Source of the DNA: Glaciecola petra
GTDB taxonomy: Bacteria; Pseudomonadota; Gammaproteobacteria; Enterobacterales; Alteromonadaceae
NCBI RefSeq assembly: GCF_031846345.1
Contig: NZ_JAVRHX010000004.1
Span: 186,001 to 250,000 of the forward strand
Direction of reading: 5' to 3'
Length of the DNA: 64,000 bases
Shown: piece after piece, positions 29,213 through 38,252 of the stretch
Layout: every line of letters begins with the position of its first letter
Position numbering within the stretch: position 1 is the stretch's first letter
Notes under the pieces: model-generated
What the model saw: only the letters and a program-made list of their open reading frames with translations
The model's database searches: none
Told to the model about the DNA's origin: nothing
Program-made: the position numbers and the translations under genes

Positions 29213-29698
29213 TTAAGTTTCATTTTTGTGTTGCCAGTCGCCACTTTTACCACCTTGTTTAGTAAGCGCTTTAATGTCGCTGATAATCATGTTTGGATCA
29301 ACCGCTTTACACATATCGAAAAGGGTTAAACATGCCACTGAAACAGCCGTTAGTGCTTCCATTTCAACACCGGTTTTTCCTTCACATTTGACCATAGAAC
29401 TAACCAGAATCTGTCCGTTGTGGGGCTGTACATCAAATTCTATTTTGACTTTACTTAGCAACAAAGTATGACAAAGCGGAATTAAGGTTGAGGTTTGTTT
29501 CGCCGCCATAATACCTGCAATTCTAGCAACAGATATCACATCACCTTTCTTATTTTGTTGCGACAGCACTTCGCTCATTGCTTTGGCATTTAATGAAATT
29601 TTTCCCTCTGCTGTAGCAACACGACTAGTGACTTTTTTTTCTGCTACGTCGACCATGTTAGCAGCTCCTGCAGCATCAAGATGAGTCAATGATGTCAT
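29213..29698 (-). CDS. moaC: MoaC, cyclic pyranopterin monophosphate synthase
   Basis: This cytoplasmic enzyme converts the MoaA product, 3',8-cyclo-GTP, to cyclic pyranopterin monophosphate in molybdenum-cofactor synthesis. The 161-residue length and the motifs MVDVAEKKVTSRVA, AGIMAAKQTSTLIPLCH, GKTGVEMEALTAVSVACLT and DMCKAVDP identify the family, including the conserved catalytic Lys/His region. A GGAG box five bases before ATG 29698 supports the start. Its ATG overlaps the end of moaB by 4 bp. moaA is not present in the window. Confidence 0.96.
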   Translation of the reverse strand: MTSLTHLDAAGAANMVDVAEKKVTSRVATAEGKISLNAKAMSEVLSQQNKKGDVISVARIAGIMAAKQTSTLIPLCHTLLLSKVKIEFDVQPHNGQILVSSMVKCEGKTGVEMEALTAVSVACLTLFDMCKAVDPNMIISDIKALTKQGGKSGDWQHKNET

Positions 29699-30240
29699 TG
29701 CTTCTCCATACTTTCTTGTGGTAGCAGCGCTACTTTTAATTGAGAAACAAAATTACATGGGCGATGAGTAGAATCAAGTTGCGGGCGAATAATTTCCCAG
29801 GCAGTTCTACATGCACCTGTTGAGCCCGGGCAGCAAAAAATAACCGTTTTGTTGGCCAGCCCTGCAAGCGCTCTGGATTGTATTGTTGAGCTACCGATTT
29901 CTTTAAATGATTCCGCTCTGAACAATTCACCAAAACCCTCTACTTGTTTGTCAAATAACACAGATAGCGCTTCAGGCGTTGAATCTCGATAGGTAAAACC
30001 GGTTCCCCCAGTAACCAATACCGCTTGCACATGCTTAGACGCAACCCACGCCGATACTTGAGCACGTAAATCATAGATATCGTCTTTTAAAATAACCTTG
30101 TCTACGATGTTATGGCCTTCTTGCTGAGCAGCTTGGACTAAAAATCCACCGCTGGTATCATTACTTTCGTTTCGAGTATCTGACACGGTTAACACCGCAA
30201 TATTTAGCTTTACGAAGTCACTTTGTTGTTGACTTGACAT
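29695..30240 (-). CDS. moaB: MoaB-family molybdenum cofactor biosynthesis protein
   Basis: This 181-residue MogA/MoaB-type molybdopterin-binding protein is thought to adenylylate molybdopterin or support molybdate insertion. Family signatures are IAVLTVSDTRNESNDTSG, VLVTGGTGFTYRDSTPEA and VIFCCPGSTGACRTAWE, the GGTG and PGS loops forming the nucleotide/pterin site. It is the first gene of the leftward moaB-moaC-moaD-cytochrome run, with GGAAG upstream of its ATG. It is divergent from the c-di-GMP phosphodiesterase gene across 188 bp in which no clear promoter was found. Confidence 0.94.
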   Translation of the reverse strand: MSSQQQSDFVKLNIAVLTVSDTRNESNDTSGGFLVQAAQQEGHNIVDKVILKDDIYDLRAQVSAWVASKHVQAVLVTGGTGFTYRDSTPEALSVLFDKQVEGFGELFRAESFKEIGSSTIQSRALAGLANKTVIFCCPGSTGACRTAWEIIRPQLDSTHRPCNFVSQLKVALLPQESMEKQ

Positions 30241-30428
30241 ATAGGGCTTCCGTCGTTCAATTATGTGAAAAGTTGCGTATAAACGCTATGTTAGCAAAAA
30301 ATGCCTTTAAGTATAATCCACGAGATTGGCATATAGTAAAGTTTGTATAAGAAAACAATTCCTAATACCGCATATAACCAGTAAAGAATCTGCTTTTACT
30401 TCCGATATAAAGAGGAGTACTAGAACGG

Positions 30429-32816
30429 ATGCTTTTTTATTGGCGATTTGCAAATTTAATGAACGAAACCCTTAACAACAAAATTTTTAAACTAATAGCG
30501 GCTATTGTGTTGATCATTACACTAGTCTTGCTTGGTGTTGTGTGGAATAACATCAGCAAAAGCTATCACGAAAATATTGTGAATACTTTGCAGGTTTCTG
30601 AAAATATTATTAACAATGAGTTGATTGATAGGCAACTTGAACTAGTACAAAACGCCAAACTTCTGGTTAACGACTATTCCTTCCAACGCGTTATCGCCAA
30701 CTATAATAACGACCAATATGCCAAAGCAGATGTTGCTTCAGCCTTAGCAAACTATAAGCAAAAACTAACTGCTGCCTTTGTAAGTTTAAATGCACTTGAC
30801 GGAAGTACTATTGCCAGTAGCGGCTTATTAGCAAACACCATTTCTAACAAAAAATATGCAAGCAAAATCGAACAAGTTCGCATCAATGGGCAAGCTTCAG
30901 AATTATTAACGTTTGATCAAAAACTGGTATGGATGCTTTGGTTGCCTGTTAATTACAATGGCGAAAAATCTACTTCGTATTTAGCCGCCGGATTTGAGCT
31001 TAACGACCAGTATATGGACCATCTGAGTGCCCTTGTTGGTGCACAGGTAAGTATGGCAGTAGAGAGCGAGGCGTTTTTTATTCGTTCAAGTCTTGAAAAT
31101 ACGCCAAAAAACCTTGCCTATCTTGAAGCCAGCTTGCTCGATAACCAAATGAATCCATTGTTGTATCTAAATCCTTTGTTCAATACAAATACTCTATTTA
31201 GCCAAAAATTTACCCTTCCAGCTGAAGGTTCTGTTAAGAGTTCAGTTTATGTGTCTGTTAATGCAAGCAAACACAAAAGTGACTTTTTAAGTTTACAAAT
31301 AACGGTCGCGATTATTAGCCTAGTAGCATTAATTCTTGCAATTCTAGCGGCACGTTTATTGGCCCGTCAAATTACTCAGCCTATTGAGCGCTTGGCCCTC
31401 TACGCTGAAGAAATAGCCAATGGCAAATATGGTGAAGATGTAAAATTAGAGAGTTCCACTCGCGAAATCGACCAACTCTTTGGTGCATTCACGTCGATGC
31501 AAGCGGGTGTGCAAATGCGTGAAAGCGAAATTGTGTTCCAAGCCCAGCGAGATATGTTGACGCAATTGTACAATAGAAACTACATCAAAGAAGTTATCGA
31601 TAATCATTTAAATAAAGGCATCGCATTTCAAGCAATTGGCATCAATATTGTTCAATTTAGGAATTTAAACGATATTTTTGGCTATGAATACGGTGACATG
31701 TGTTTAATGCAATTATCCAATAGAATAACTGCAAAAGGTGGCAAAGCCGCGCGTGTTTCTGGCGGAGAAATATTATGGTTGCCGGAGGACTCACTTACTT
31801 TACCCGAAATCGCTGGGATAAAAGCTGAGTTAGAAAACAATATTATTATTGAAAATAATAGAATTCCGATGAAAGTCGCTTTGGGCATTATAGATGGTCC
31901 ATTAGACACAGCAAACGCTGAAGACCTATTTAGAAGAATGAGTATCATTATTGATGAGGCTCAAGAAACCTTGCCAATGATCGTAAGCTTCAATAATGCC
32001 CTAGAAGACAAATATTTAAGAAACCTGAAAATTGTAAATAAGCTGAAACAAGCGCTAATAGGGAATTCTAAGCATTTATCATTGCATTATCAACCTAAGC
32101 TTAATTTACAAGATAACCAAGTGGATCATGCAGAAGCTTTAATTAGATGGAACGACCCAGAACTTGGTTTTGTGCCACCAGATGAGTTTATTAATATTGC
32201 AGAACAAGCGGGTATTATTAACTCCGTTACTGAGTGGGTACTAAATCAGGTCATAAGTGACCTACAGGTTTTTGCAAAGCATGATATTGAGATTTGTGTA
32301 GCAGTCAATATCTCAGCTCAAGATTTACTCAACGAAAATTTTGTTATGTCAGCTAGAGACTTGTTGCGCAGTAACAATGTACCTGACAACGCGATAGAAC
32401 TTGAATTAACAGAAAGCGTTATAGTTAAAGATGCCGATAAAGCAATCGCGCACATGAAATTATTACGGAACCAAGGCTTTGTTCTTTCCATTGATGACTT
32501 TGGTACGGGTTATTCCTCTTTATCTTATTTAACACAATTACCTTGTGACATTATTAAAATAGATAAATGTTTTGTCATGCCGTTTGCCACCCAAACAGGT
32601 GAGCAGGCAATATGTAGGGCAATACTGAATCTGGCAGACAGTTTTTCAAAGCTGGTTACCGCTGAAGGCGTTGAAGACGAAGAGACCCTCGCTACGCTAC
32701 GAAAATGGGGCTGTCAGTATGCGCAAGGATACTACATAAGCCGCCCAATTCCTGTGGACGATTTTGTGTTGTGGGTAAAAGACTGGCATCATAAAACATT
32801 TTCTCCAATGACCTAA
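30429..32816 (+). CDS. Membrane c-di-GMP phosphodiesterase (HAMP, degenerate GGDEF, intact EAL)
   Basis: This 795-residue signalling protein probably degrades c-di-GMP. Two membrane helices, at about residues 20-42 and 290-312, enclose a periplasmic sensor of Cache-like size; a HAMP domain follows. The GGDEF domain (about 375-520) has SGGEI near residue 443 in place of GG[DE]EF, so it is unlikely to make c-di-GMP. The EAL domain (about 540-785) keeps EALIRW near 569, the catalytic Asn in NISAQDL, LELTES, DDFGTGYSS near 687, IKIDK, and AEGVED with a downstream Gln, so hydrolysis is expected. AGGAG lies 11 bases before ATG 30429; an ATG at 30459 is an alternative. It stands alone between moa and manC and may tune the biofilm genes further right. 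Confidence 0.92.
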   Translation: MLFYWRFANLMNETLNNKIFKLIAAIVLIITLVLLGVVWNNISKSYHENIVNTLQVSENIINNELIDRQLELVQNAKLLVNDYSFQRVIANYNNDQYAKADVASALANYKQKLTAAFVSLNALDGSTIASSGLLANTISNKKYASKIEQVRINGQASELLTFDQKLVWMLWLPVNYNGEKSTSYLAAGFELNDQYMDHLSALVGAQVSMAVESEAFFIRSSLENTPKNLAYLEASLLDNQMNPLLYLNPLFNTNTLFSQKFTLPAEGSVKSSVYVSVNASKHKSDFLSLQITVAIISLVALILAILAARLLARQITQPIERLALYAEEIANGKYGEDVKLESSTREIDQLFGAFTSMQAGVQMRESEIVFQAQRDMLTQLYNRNYIKEVIDNHLNKGIAFQAIGINIVQFRNLNDIFGYEYGDMCLMQLSNRITAKGGKAARVSGGEILWLPEDSLTLPEIAGIKAELENNIIIENNRIPMKVALGIIDGPLDTANAEDLFRRMSIIIDEAQETLPMIVSFNNALEDKYLRNLKIVNKLKQALIGNSKHLSLHYQPKLNLQDNQVDHAEALIRWNDPELGFVPPDEFINIAEQAGIINSVTEWVLNQVISDLQVFAKHDIEICVAVNISAQDLLNENFVMSARDLLRSNNVPDNAIELELTESVIVKDADKAIAHMKLLRNQGFVLSIDDFGTGYSSLSYLTQLPCDIIKIDKCFVMPFATQTGEQAICRAILNLADSFSKLVTAEGVEDEETLATLRKWGCQYAQGYYISRPIPVDDFVLWVKDWHHKTFSPMT

Positions 32817-32999
32817 CATTATTGTATTAAGGTCATTGTTTGATGCGATTAGTCCTATTTTATCAAGATTTTAAATGTGTTAACTAGGTGTAAACATATT
32901 TGGATTATTTACCGTCCAATTGACTTTTTAGTAATACATTCAATTTATAGCTGATAAACTAATAAGCTATTAACTTAACGGTTTTAAGGAAAACAACAG

Positions 33000-34415
33000 A
33001 TGATCAAGCCTATTGTTCTGGCGGGTGGCACTGGTAGCCGATTATGGCCAAAATCTCGGGCGGCATTGCCCAAACAGTTTTTGTCACTGACCAGCGAACA
33101 TACCATGTTGCAAGACACCATAACGCGCTTACCTAAAGATTTAAGCGGCGCGCCTATGCTTATTTGCAATGAAGATCATCGCTTTTTGGCAGCGGAGCAA
33201 CTGCGCTCTGCCAACATCGAACATTCAGGCATAGTGCTTGAGCCTGTTGGCAGAAACACTGCGCCCGCAATAGCGGTGGCAGCTATGATTGCCTTAAAAA
33301 CCGAACAAGACAGTATTTTATTGGTGCTTGCGGCTGACCACTTAATTGGCGATCATGATGCATTTGCGACAGCCATTGCGCACGCTAAGAACTTAGCAGA
33401 ACAAGACAAACTGGTCACTTTTGGCATTGTACCGAACGAAGCACATACCGGTTACGGATACATCAAGGCTGGCAACGCAATTGACAACAGTGTAGGTTTT
33501 GAAGTTGCTGAGTTTGTTGAAAAACCAGATTTACCTACTGCTCAAAGTTACCTTGAAGGCAAAAAGCATTTTTGGAATAGCGGTATGTTTATGTTTAAAG
33601 CCAGTGTTTATTTAGCTGAGCTTAAAAAGTTTAATCCAGAGATTTATCAAGCTTGCGAAGCTTCAATTGCTGAACTAGAAAGTGATTTAGACTTTTTACG
33701 AATCAAAAAGGAAGCATTTGAAAAGTGCCCCGATGACTCAATTGATTATGCCGTTATGGAAAAAACAGAGAGCGCGTGCATGGTGCCTTTAGATGCAGGT
33801 TGGAACGATGTCGGCTCATGGAGCTCTTTGTGGGAAACAAACGAAAATAAAGACGCCAACGGCAATGCTTGCATAGGTGATGTGATCTTAGAAGGTGTTA
33901 ACAACAGTTATATAAACTCTGAAGAACGCTTGATATCGGTTATCGGCCTCGATGATATAGTAGTTGTTGAAACTAAAGACGCAGTCCTGGTTGCTAATCG
34001 ACACAAAGTGCAAGACATAAAAGCCGTGGTTAATAAACTTAAGGCTGAACATCGCAGTGAATTTGAGTTTCATAGAGAAGTGTTTAGGCCTTGGGGCAGT
34101 TACGATTCAATTGATAATGGCGAACGTTATCAGGTTAAGCGCATTACCGTTAAACCCAGCGAAAAACTATCGGTTCAAATGCATCATCATCGAGCAGAAC
34201 ATTGGATTGTTGTAAGTGGCACTGCCAATGTCACCATTGGTGACGAAACGCAATTACTCACAGAGAATGAATCTGTATACATACCTATTGGAGCAGTGCA
34301 TGCACTGGAAAACCCTGGCAAGATTCAACTTGAATTAATTGAAGTCCAGTCAGGCGGTTATTTGGGTGAAGATGATATCGTAAGGTTTTCAGACCGTTAT
34401 GGGCGGGTAAAGTAA
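33000..34415 (+). CDS. manC: Mannose-1-phosphate guanylyltransferase / mannose-6-phosphate isomerase
   Basis: This bifunctional enzyme makes GDP-mannose for exopolysaccharide synthesis. The N-terminal nucleotidyltransferase has LAGGTGSRLWPKSR near residue 7, the VLAADHLI metal site and the sugar-binding FVEKPD motif. The C-terminal cupin from about residue 350 has the type II isomerase motif MHHHRAEHWIVVSGTA. The length, 471 residues, is standard for ManC/AlgA/CpsB. AAGGA nine bases before the ATG supports the start. It is the first gene of sugar metabolism met before the polysaccharide locus and probably supplies its mannose or a mannose-derived sugar. It ends in a symmetrical terminator shared with the convergent protease gene. 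Confidence 0.96.
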   Translation: MIKPIVLAGGTGSRLWPKSRAALPKQFLSLTSEHTMLQDTITRLPKDLSGAPMLICNEDHRFLAAEQLRSANIEHSGIVLEPVGRNTAPAIAVAAMIALKTEQDSILLVLAADHLIGDHDAFATAIAHAKNLAEQDKLVTFGIVPNEAHTGYGYIKAGNAIDNSVGFEVAEFVEKPDLPTAQSYLEGKKHFWNSGMFMFKASVYLAELKKFNPEIYQACEASIAELESDLDFLRIKKEAFEKCPDDSIDYAVMEKTESACMVPLDAGWNDVGSWSSLWETNENKDANGNACIGDVILEGVNNSYINSEERLISVIGLDDIVVVETKDAVLVANRHKVQDIKAVVNKLKAEHRSEFEFHREVFRPWGSYDSIDNGERYQVKRITVKPSEKLSVQMHHHRAEHWIVVSGTANVTIGDETQLLTENESVYIPIGAVHALENPGKIQLELIEVQSGGYLGEDDIVRFSDRYGRVK

Positions 34416-34450
34416 AGCTTTGATAAGTGATTAACTGATAGCACGAATAA

Positions 34451-34476
34451 AAAAGGCCTTCTATTGAAGGCCTTTT
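34451..34476. terminator. Bidirectional intrinsic terminator between manC and the metalloprotease gene
   Basis: AAAAGGCCTTC (34451-34461) pairs perfectly with GAAGGCCTTTT (34466-34476) around a TATT loop. T residues follow on the plus strand and A residues precede, so it can stop transcription from both sides. Confidence 0.9.
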
Positions 34477-34500
34477 GTTTATTGATGCTTTAACAAATGT

Positions 34501-36930
34501 TTAGTCTTGCTGCGTGGCAGTTAAGACCGCAGTCTCGCGTAATATAACATTTCTGAAGCTGCTATTGCCGCTAGGCTCAGGCCTGTCATCATCCATTATA
34601 AATACTACATTTGCGTCTGTAGATTGGGTAAAATATGTTCCAACCGGTATCACAAACTGTTGATATTCACCCACTTGCGTGTAAATAAAGTCTTGGATTG
34701 CCCAACGCTGTATGCCATAAACCTGGAATGTTCGTGACTTTTGAACGCTATTATATGGTAAAAATCCAATACCATGTACTTCACCAACCGAGGTACTTCT
34801 GAATTCAAATTCTAAAACCGTTGTTGGCGATACATTAACACCTTCTAGGATAATCCTTTGCCATTTATTTCCATTCAATTCAAGCGAAGCACCGTCACCA
34901 GAAATTTCTACCGTTCCAGTTGTATCTTGAGCGCCAGGTAAGAAAGGAGTAATAATCTGCGTTGAAAAATCGATCGCCGATGCAGGAGTAACAGGTACAT
35001 CTTTTTCATACACTCTTATATTTGAAAATGTAGAATTGGCATCTGGAATATTCCTGTCATTGTCAGTTGTAAGCACTAAGCGATTAAAGTTACCTGTGAA
35101 TATTTCACCTACAGGAATACTAATTAATTGAGTCTCACCCGCTCTAGTATATTCAAATGTTGTTCGCCCCCACCCTTGCGAGCCATAAAGATTGAAAAAG
35201 GTTTGTTGACTAATTTCGTTGTCATTATCAAAGCCAATTCCATGAATTTCAGCTTCTACACTACTGGAAAATTCAAATTCAATAATAGTATTTTCGGTTA
35301 CCGAGTAATCAAAAGGAATACTCTTCCAAGTGTTACCCGTTAACGTTGCTTCTAGTGGAGAGCCTAAACTGGCGCCGCCGGTAATATCTTGGTTCCTGCC
35401 GTAAGAATCTAATCCTAATGCTTCGATATTAATGAAGTCAGTGCTAACTTCAATTTCAAAAAACTGAGTATCGCTGCCATCGGCATTTTCCACTCGTATT
35501 TGTACCGTCACAGTTCCAAGGTCATTTCCGCTTGGTGTCCACGTAATTTCACCCTCTGAACTTATCAACATGCCAGGGGGTGAAATTTCAAGCACAAAAG
35601 TAGCACTGCCTAAATTATCGACGTCGACTGTATTATCAGTGTCATAAGCATAAGCGACACCTACCTCAGCTTCAGTATTTGGAGTTGAACTTATTACTGG
35701 AGGATTAACAGCAATATCAACAATGCAGGTGCTAAATTGGCTGTCAATTTGATCTTGAATATCTGGTTCGGAACATGCAGAAAATTCAGGAACAACAGTT
35801 GAACTTACAGAAGGGAACATAATATAACGGCCGCCATCTGGTGCTAAACATTCTGTTGTATTTGTGTCGTGTCTGGCACCAAAATTATGACCTAGTTCAT
35901 GCGCCAGAATAATTGACGTCACAGGTTCGAAGAGCTGTGTTATACCTGCCGAAGAGTTACGACAAAGTGAACCGACAAAGGCTATTCCTACGGTATTCCC
36001 GTCGAGATCTTTTCCTGTAAACAAATGACGCAAACCTGGGTTAGGAATCGCGTCAGTATCTCTTAGTGCTCTGACTAGTATTTCAGGATCTGTTGATTCT
36101 AGACTCACACCATCTGCAAGCACGTTCGACTCTAACTCAGTGACTATTGTTGCACTAATGCGGATGTCAAATTGATTTTCAAAGATACCACTTGCAATAT
36201 TTAGGTCATTCAACATAGCGGCTGAAGCTTCACTATCGCCTGAAGAGTTAGTTGTTTGTGCTACAAATTCCGTATCCGCTACTAATGCGATATTAATTTG
36301 TTTCGACGCTGTACCTGCCAATGATGTTTGCAATTCATTAACCAGTGCTTGGTAGCCTGTATTAGCGGTTAAACCATGTGCTTCGGCTGCGCATGTACCA
36401 TTGTGGTCAACATCTTCAAGTGCGAATATGGCAACAGCATTGTCGAGGCGGTGACTGTTAACTATTGAGCTAGGCAAATTATTCATGGCCGAAGGCGAGA
36501 CTGATTGCCTAACACGACTGAATTGTTCAACAATAAACAAGTTCTCGCCATTATAATAAGCCCCTTTGATTTTGTTATTGAAGCTAACAAAGCGTGCCCA
36601 TGTTCCTTCTGAACCATTCAAAGTGCCAGAGTATGCAACTGCTAACTGTGAACCTACGGAGCCGTTTTCATACAACTCTACATTTTCTGTTAATTCGAAA
36701 GATAATAGTCTCCCCTCTATTTGCAAATTTAAAGTGGCAGTTGAGTCAGTTCGATTTATTGTAAGCTCTAATGAATCAGAGACTTGAAGGCTATTTATAA
36801 CAGCATGAGTGTGACCATCATGAAGCTGTGAATTATTGACTTGTGCATAAGCTGCTATGCTAAACCCAAATATAAGTGTCAAACCCATCGGGATTAACGC
36901 AATCTTGTACTTTTGCAAAATGTTAAACAT
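34501..36930 (-). CDS. Secreted reprolysin-type zinc metalloprotease with duplicated C-terminal binding modules
   Basis: This exported 809-residue protease has a signal peptide ending at about IAAYA/QVNN. The propeptide-like first 170 residues precede a catalytic domain whose zinc site HELGHNFGARHD, near residue 345, is the metzincin signature HEXXHXXGXXH plus Asp, as in M12B. Upstream segments such as ALVADTEFVAQ fit that fold. An Ig-like putative domain follows at about 412-500 (VISSTPNTEAEVGVAYAY). Two homologous modules of about 150 residues then occupy 505-655 and 660-805, sharing EFEF, E[IV]HGIGF, YG-Q-WG/A and D[ND]DR motifs. They resemble modules attached to marine polysaccharidases and may bind glycans. 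No PEP-CTERM tail is present. It is monocistronic. Confidence 0.88.
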   Translation of the reverse strand: MFNILQKYKIALIPMGLTLIFGFSIAAYAQVNNSQLHDGHTHAVINSLQVSDSLELTINRTDSTATLNLQIEGRLLSFELTENVELYENGSVGSQLAVAYSGTLNGSEGTWARFVSFNNKIKGAYYNGENLFIVEQFSRVRQSVSPSAMNNLPSSIVNSHRLDNAVAIFALEDVDHNGTCAAEAHGLTANTGYQALVNELQTSLAGTASKQINIALVADTEFVAQTTNSSGDSEASAAMLNDLNIASGIFENQFDIRISATIVTELESNVLADGVSLESTDPEILVRALRDTDAIPNPGLRHLFTGKDLDGNTVGIAFVGSLCRNSSAGITQLFEPVTSIILAHELGHNFGARHDTNTTECLAPDGGRYIMFPSVSSTVVPEFSACSEPDIQDQIDSQFSTCIVDIAVNPPVISSTPNTEAEVGVAYAYDTDNTVDVDNLGSATFVLEISPPGMLISSEGEITWTPSGNDLGTVTVQIRVENADGSDTQFFEIEVSTDFINIEALGLDSYGRNQDITGGASLGSPLEATLTGNTWKSIPFDYSVTENTIIEFEFSSSVEAEIHGIGFDNDNEISQQTFFNLYGSQGWGRTTFEYTRAGETQLISIPVGEIFTGNFNRLVLTTDNDRNIPDANSTFSNIRVYEKDVPVTPASAIDFSTQIITPFLPGAQDTTGTVEISGDGASLELNGNKWQRIILEGVNVSPTTVLEFEFRSTSVGEVHGIGFLPYNSVQKSRTFQVYGIQRWAIQDFIYTQVGEYQQFVIPVGTYFTQSTDANVVFIMDDDRPEPSGNSSFRNVILRETAVLTATQQD

Positions 36931-37119
36931 TGATGCCTATCCTGTTGTGTATGTTATAAAAGCTCTATCGGCTTTTTGGTATTTTCTCTAACGCAAAAGA
37001 TAGACTAATTTTATACACATTACTAGTGTCTCAAAATAGCTACTTTGCCATCTTACCAACGTATTAAATTCGCGACGTATCGTTAAAGATTATTCAGTAA
37101 TGTAAGGTGCAACTTACGA

Positions 37120-38244
37120 CTAGTTAAATGCTTTGGAAAATAGCGCTTTCATTGCCTTAAAATTGGATTCGCGTTTTTGCTTAAATGTCGACAGTATATT
37201 TGATTTCACTTTAAGTACGTGCTCAAGTGAATCTTTCAATTCTTTATCGTTTAAATCAAGATCTAAAATACAATCACCAAGTTGATTATCATTAAATATC
37301 GATGTTATTTTCACGTTATCTTTCTTGTTGACTAAAGCCAATGGCAAAGAACTCGCTTGTGCTGCAAGCAATAGGACATGAAGCCTGTTACTAATAACCG
37401 TCTTAGCGCCAGAATATAGAGTAAATGCTTCTGAAATACCTAAACGATATTCAATATTTGTGCAATTGTATTTATCTTTTAAATTGTTATACAAATAAGT
37501 TGAAGCTGCCTTATCAAACTCAACTTGATAACAAAATACCAATTTTGACTTTGCAAATTCTGGCGCACTTAACATGGCGCTGAGTGACTGCATTAATGGC
37601 TGTAAATAAGTTTCACTATGCTCAGTTCCGTAAGCATTAGATCTAAAACAAATAACAATTTTATTTTCATTTTGTGATGCTTTTTCATATTTACTTATAT
37701 CTAAAGCCCAAGCCATATCAGGAAAAAGTGTTGCTTTATTAATCCCGATTTTTTTAGAATATTCCAAAGTCACAGTGTCACGCAAACCATAAAGATGAAA
37801 AGCATAACTTCCAATTTTTTGTGCTAATTGATTCGCTCTATCAAATGGCCCAATAGAAAAGCCTGCGCGCATCACTCTTACACCAACTAACCTGAGCATA
37901 ATCAGTTTTATGAATAGTTTTGAAATGTCTATCGCTGCTTTTTTACCTTTTTGACTGAAATGTCCTGGAGGTAAGGCTATATAATACTGCTCTGTCTTTG
38001 CACTGAACAACTGCTTAAACTGGCGCTTCAGTATTCCAAAATAAAAACCACCATGCCCATTGAAATCAGAATAGTATTGGTCACCTTCCGACATAAGTCT
38101 GTCTAAATACCATTTAGGACTTTGCCTATCATTCAAAACGATATTGCCATGAACCCGCATAAGATCTATTAATGCTAAATTAATCAACTCGTCACCCGCA
38201 TTTTCAAATTGTGTGACCGTTTCAACGCAAATAATATTCTTCAT
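37120..38244 (-). CDS. Polysaccharide pyruvyl transferase family protein
   Basis: This 374-residue cytoplasmic enzyme of the CsaB/WcaK superfamily typically transfers a ketal pyruvate from phosphoenolpyruvate to a sugar. Supporting features are the N-terminal FENAGDELINLALIDLM, which replaces the usual N-x-GD motif, RAGFSIGPF in the middle, FRSNAYG, and the C-terminal SNRLHVLLLAAQASSLPLALV (family motif RxHxxxxA). AGAGGA five bases upstream fixes ATG 38244. It follows the Wzx gene after eight bases, so it decorates the polymer or an oligosaccharide unit of this locus. The acceptor sugar is unknown. Confidence 0.85.
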   Translation of the reverse strand: MKNIICVETVTQFENAGDELINLALIDLMRVHGNIVLNDRQSPKWYLDRLMSEGDQYYSDFNGHGGFYFGILKRQFKQLFSAKTEQYYIALPPGHFSQKGKKAAIDISKLFIKLIMLRLVGVRVMRAGFSIGPFDRANQLAQKIGSYAFHLYGLRDTVTLEYSKKIGINKATLFPDMAWALDISKYEKASQNENKIVICFRSNAYGTEHSETYLQPLMQSLSAMLSAPEFAKSKLVFCYQVEFDKAASTYLYNNLKDKYNCTNIEYRLGISEAFTLYSGAKTVISNRLHVLLLAAQASSLPLALVNKKDNVKITSIFNDNQLGDCILDLDLNDKELKDSLEHVLKVKSNILSTFKQKRESNFKAMKALFSKAFN

Positions 38245-38252
38245 TACATCCT

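Noticed and set aside
32806..32838. Hairpin CAATGACCT/AGGTCATTG at the end of the phosphodiesterase gene
   Set aside because: The stem includes the stop codon but the loop is long (15 nt) and no T tract follows, so it is not a convincing terminator.
37062..37082. AATTCGCGACG resembling the AATTTGCGACA box found at 40489 and 40521
   Set aside because: A single imperfect copy without a GG-N10-GC promoter near the metalloprotease or pyruvyl transferase gene; likely chance.
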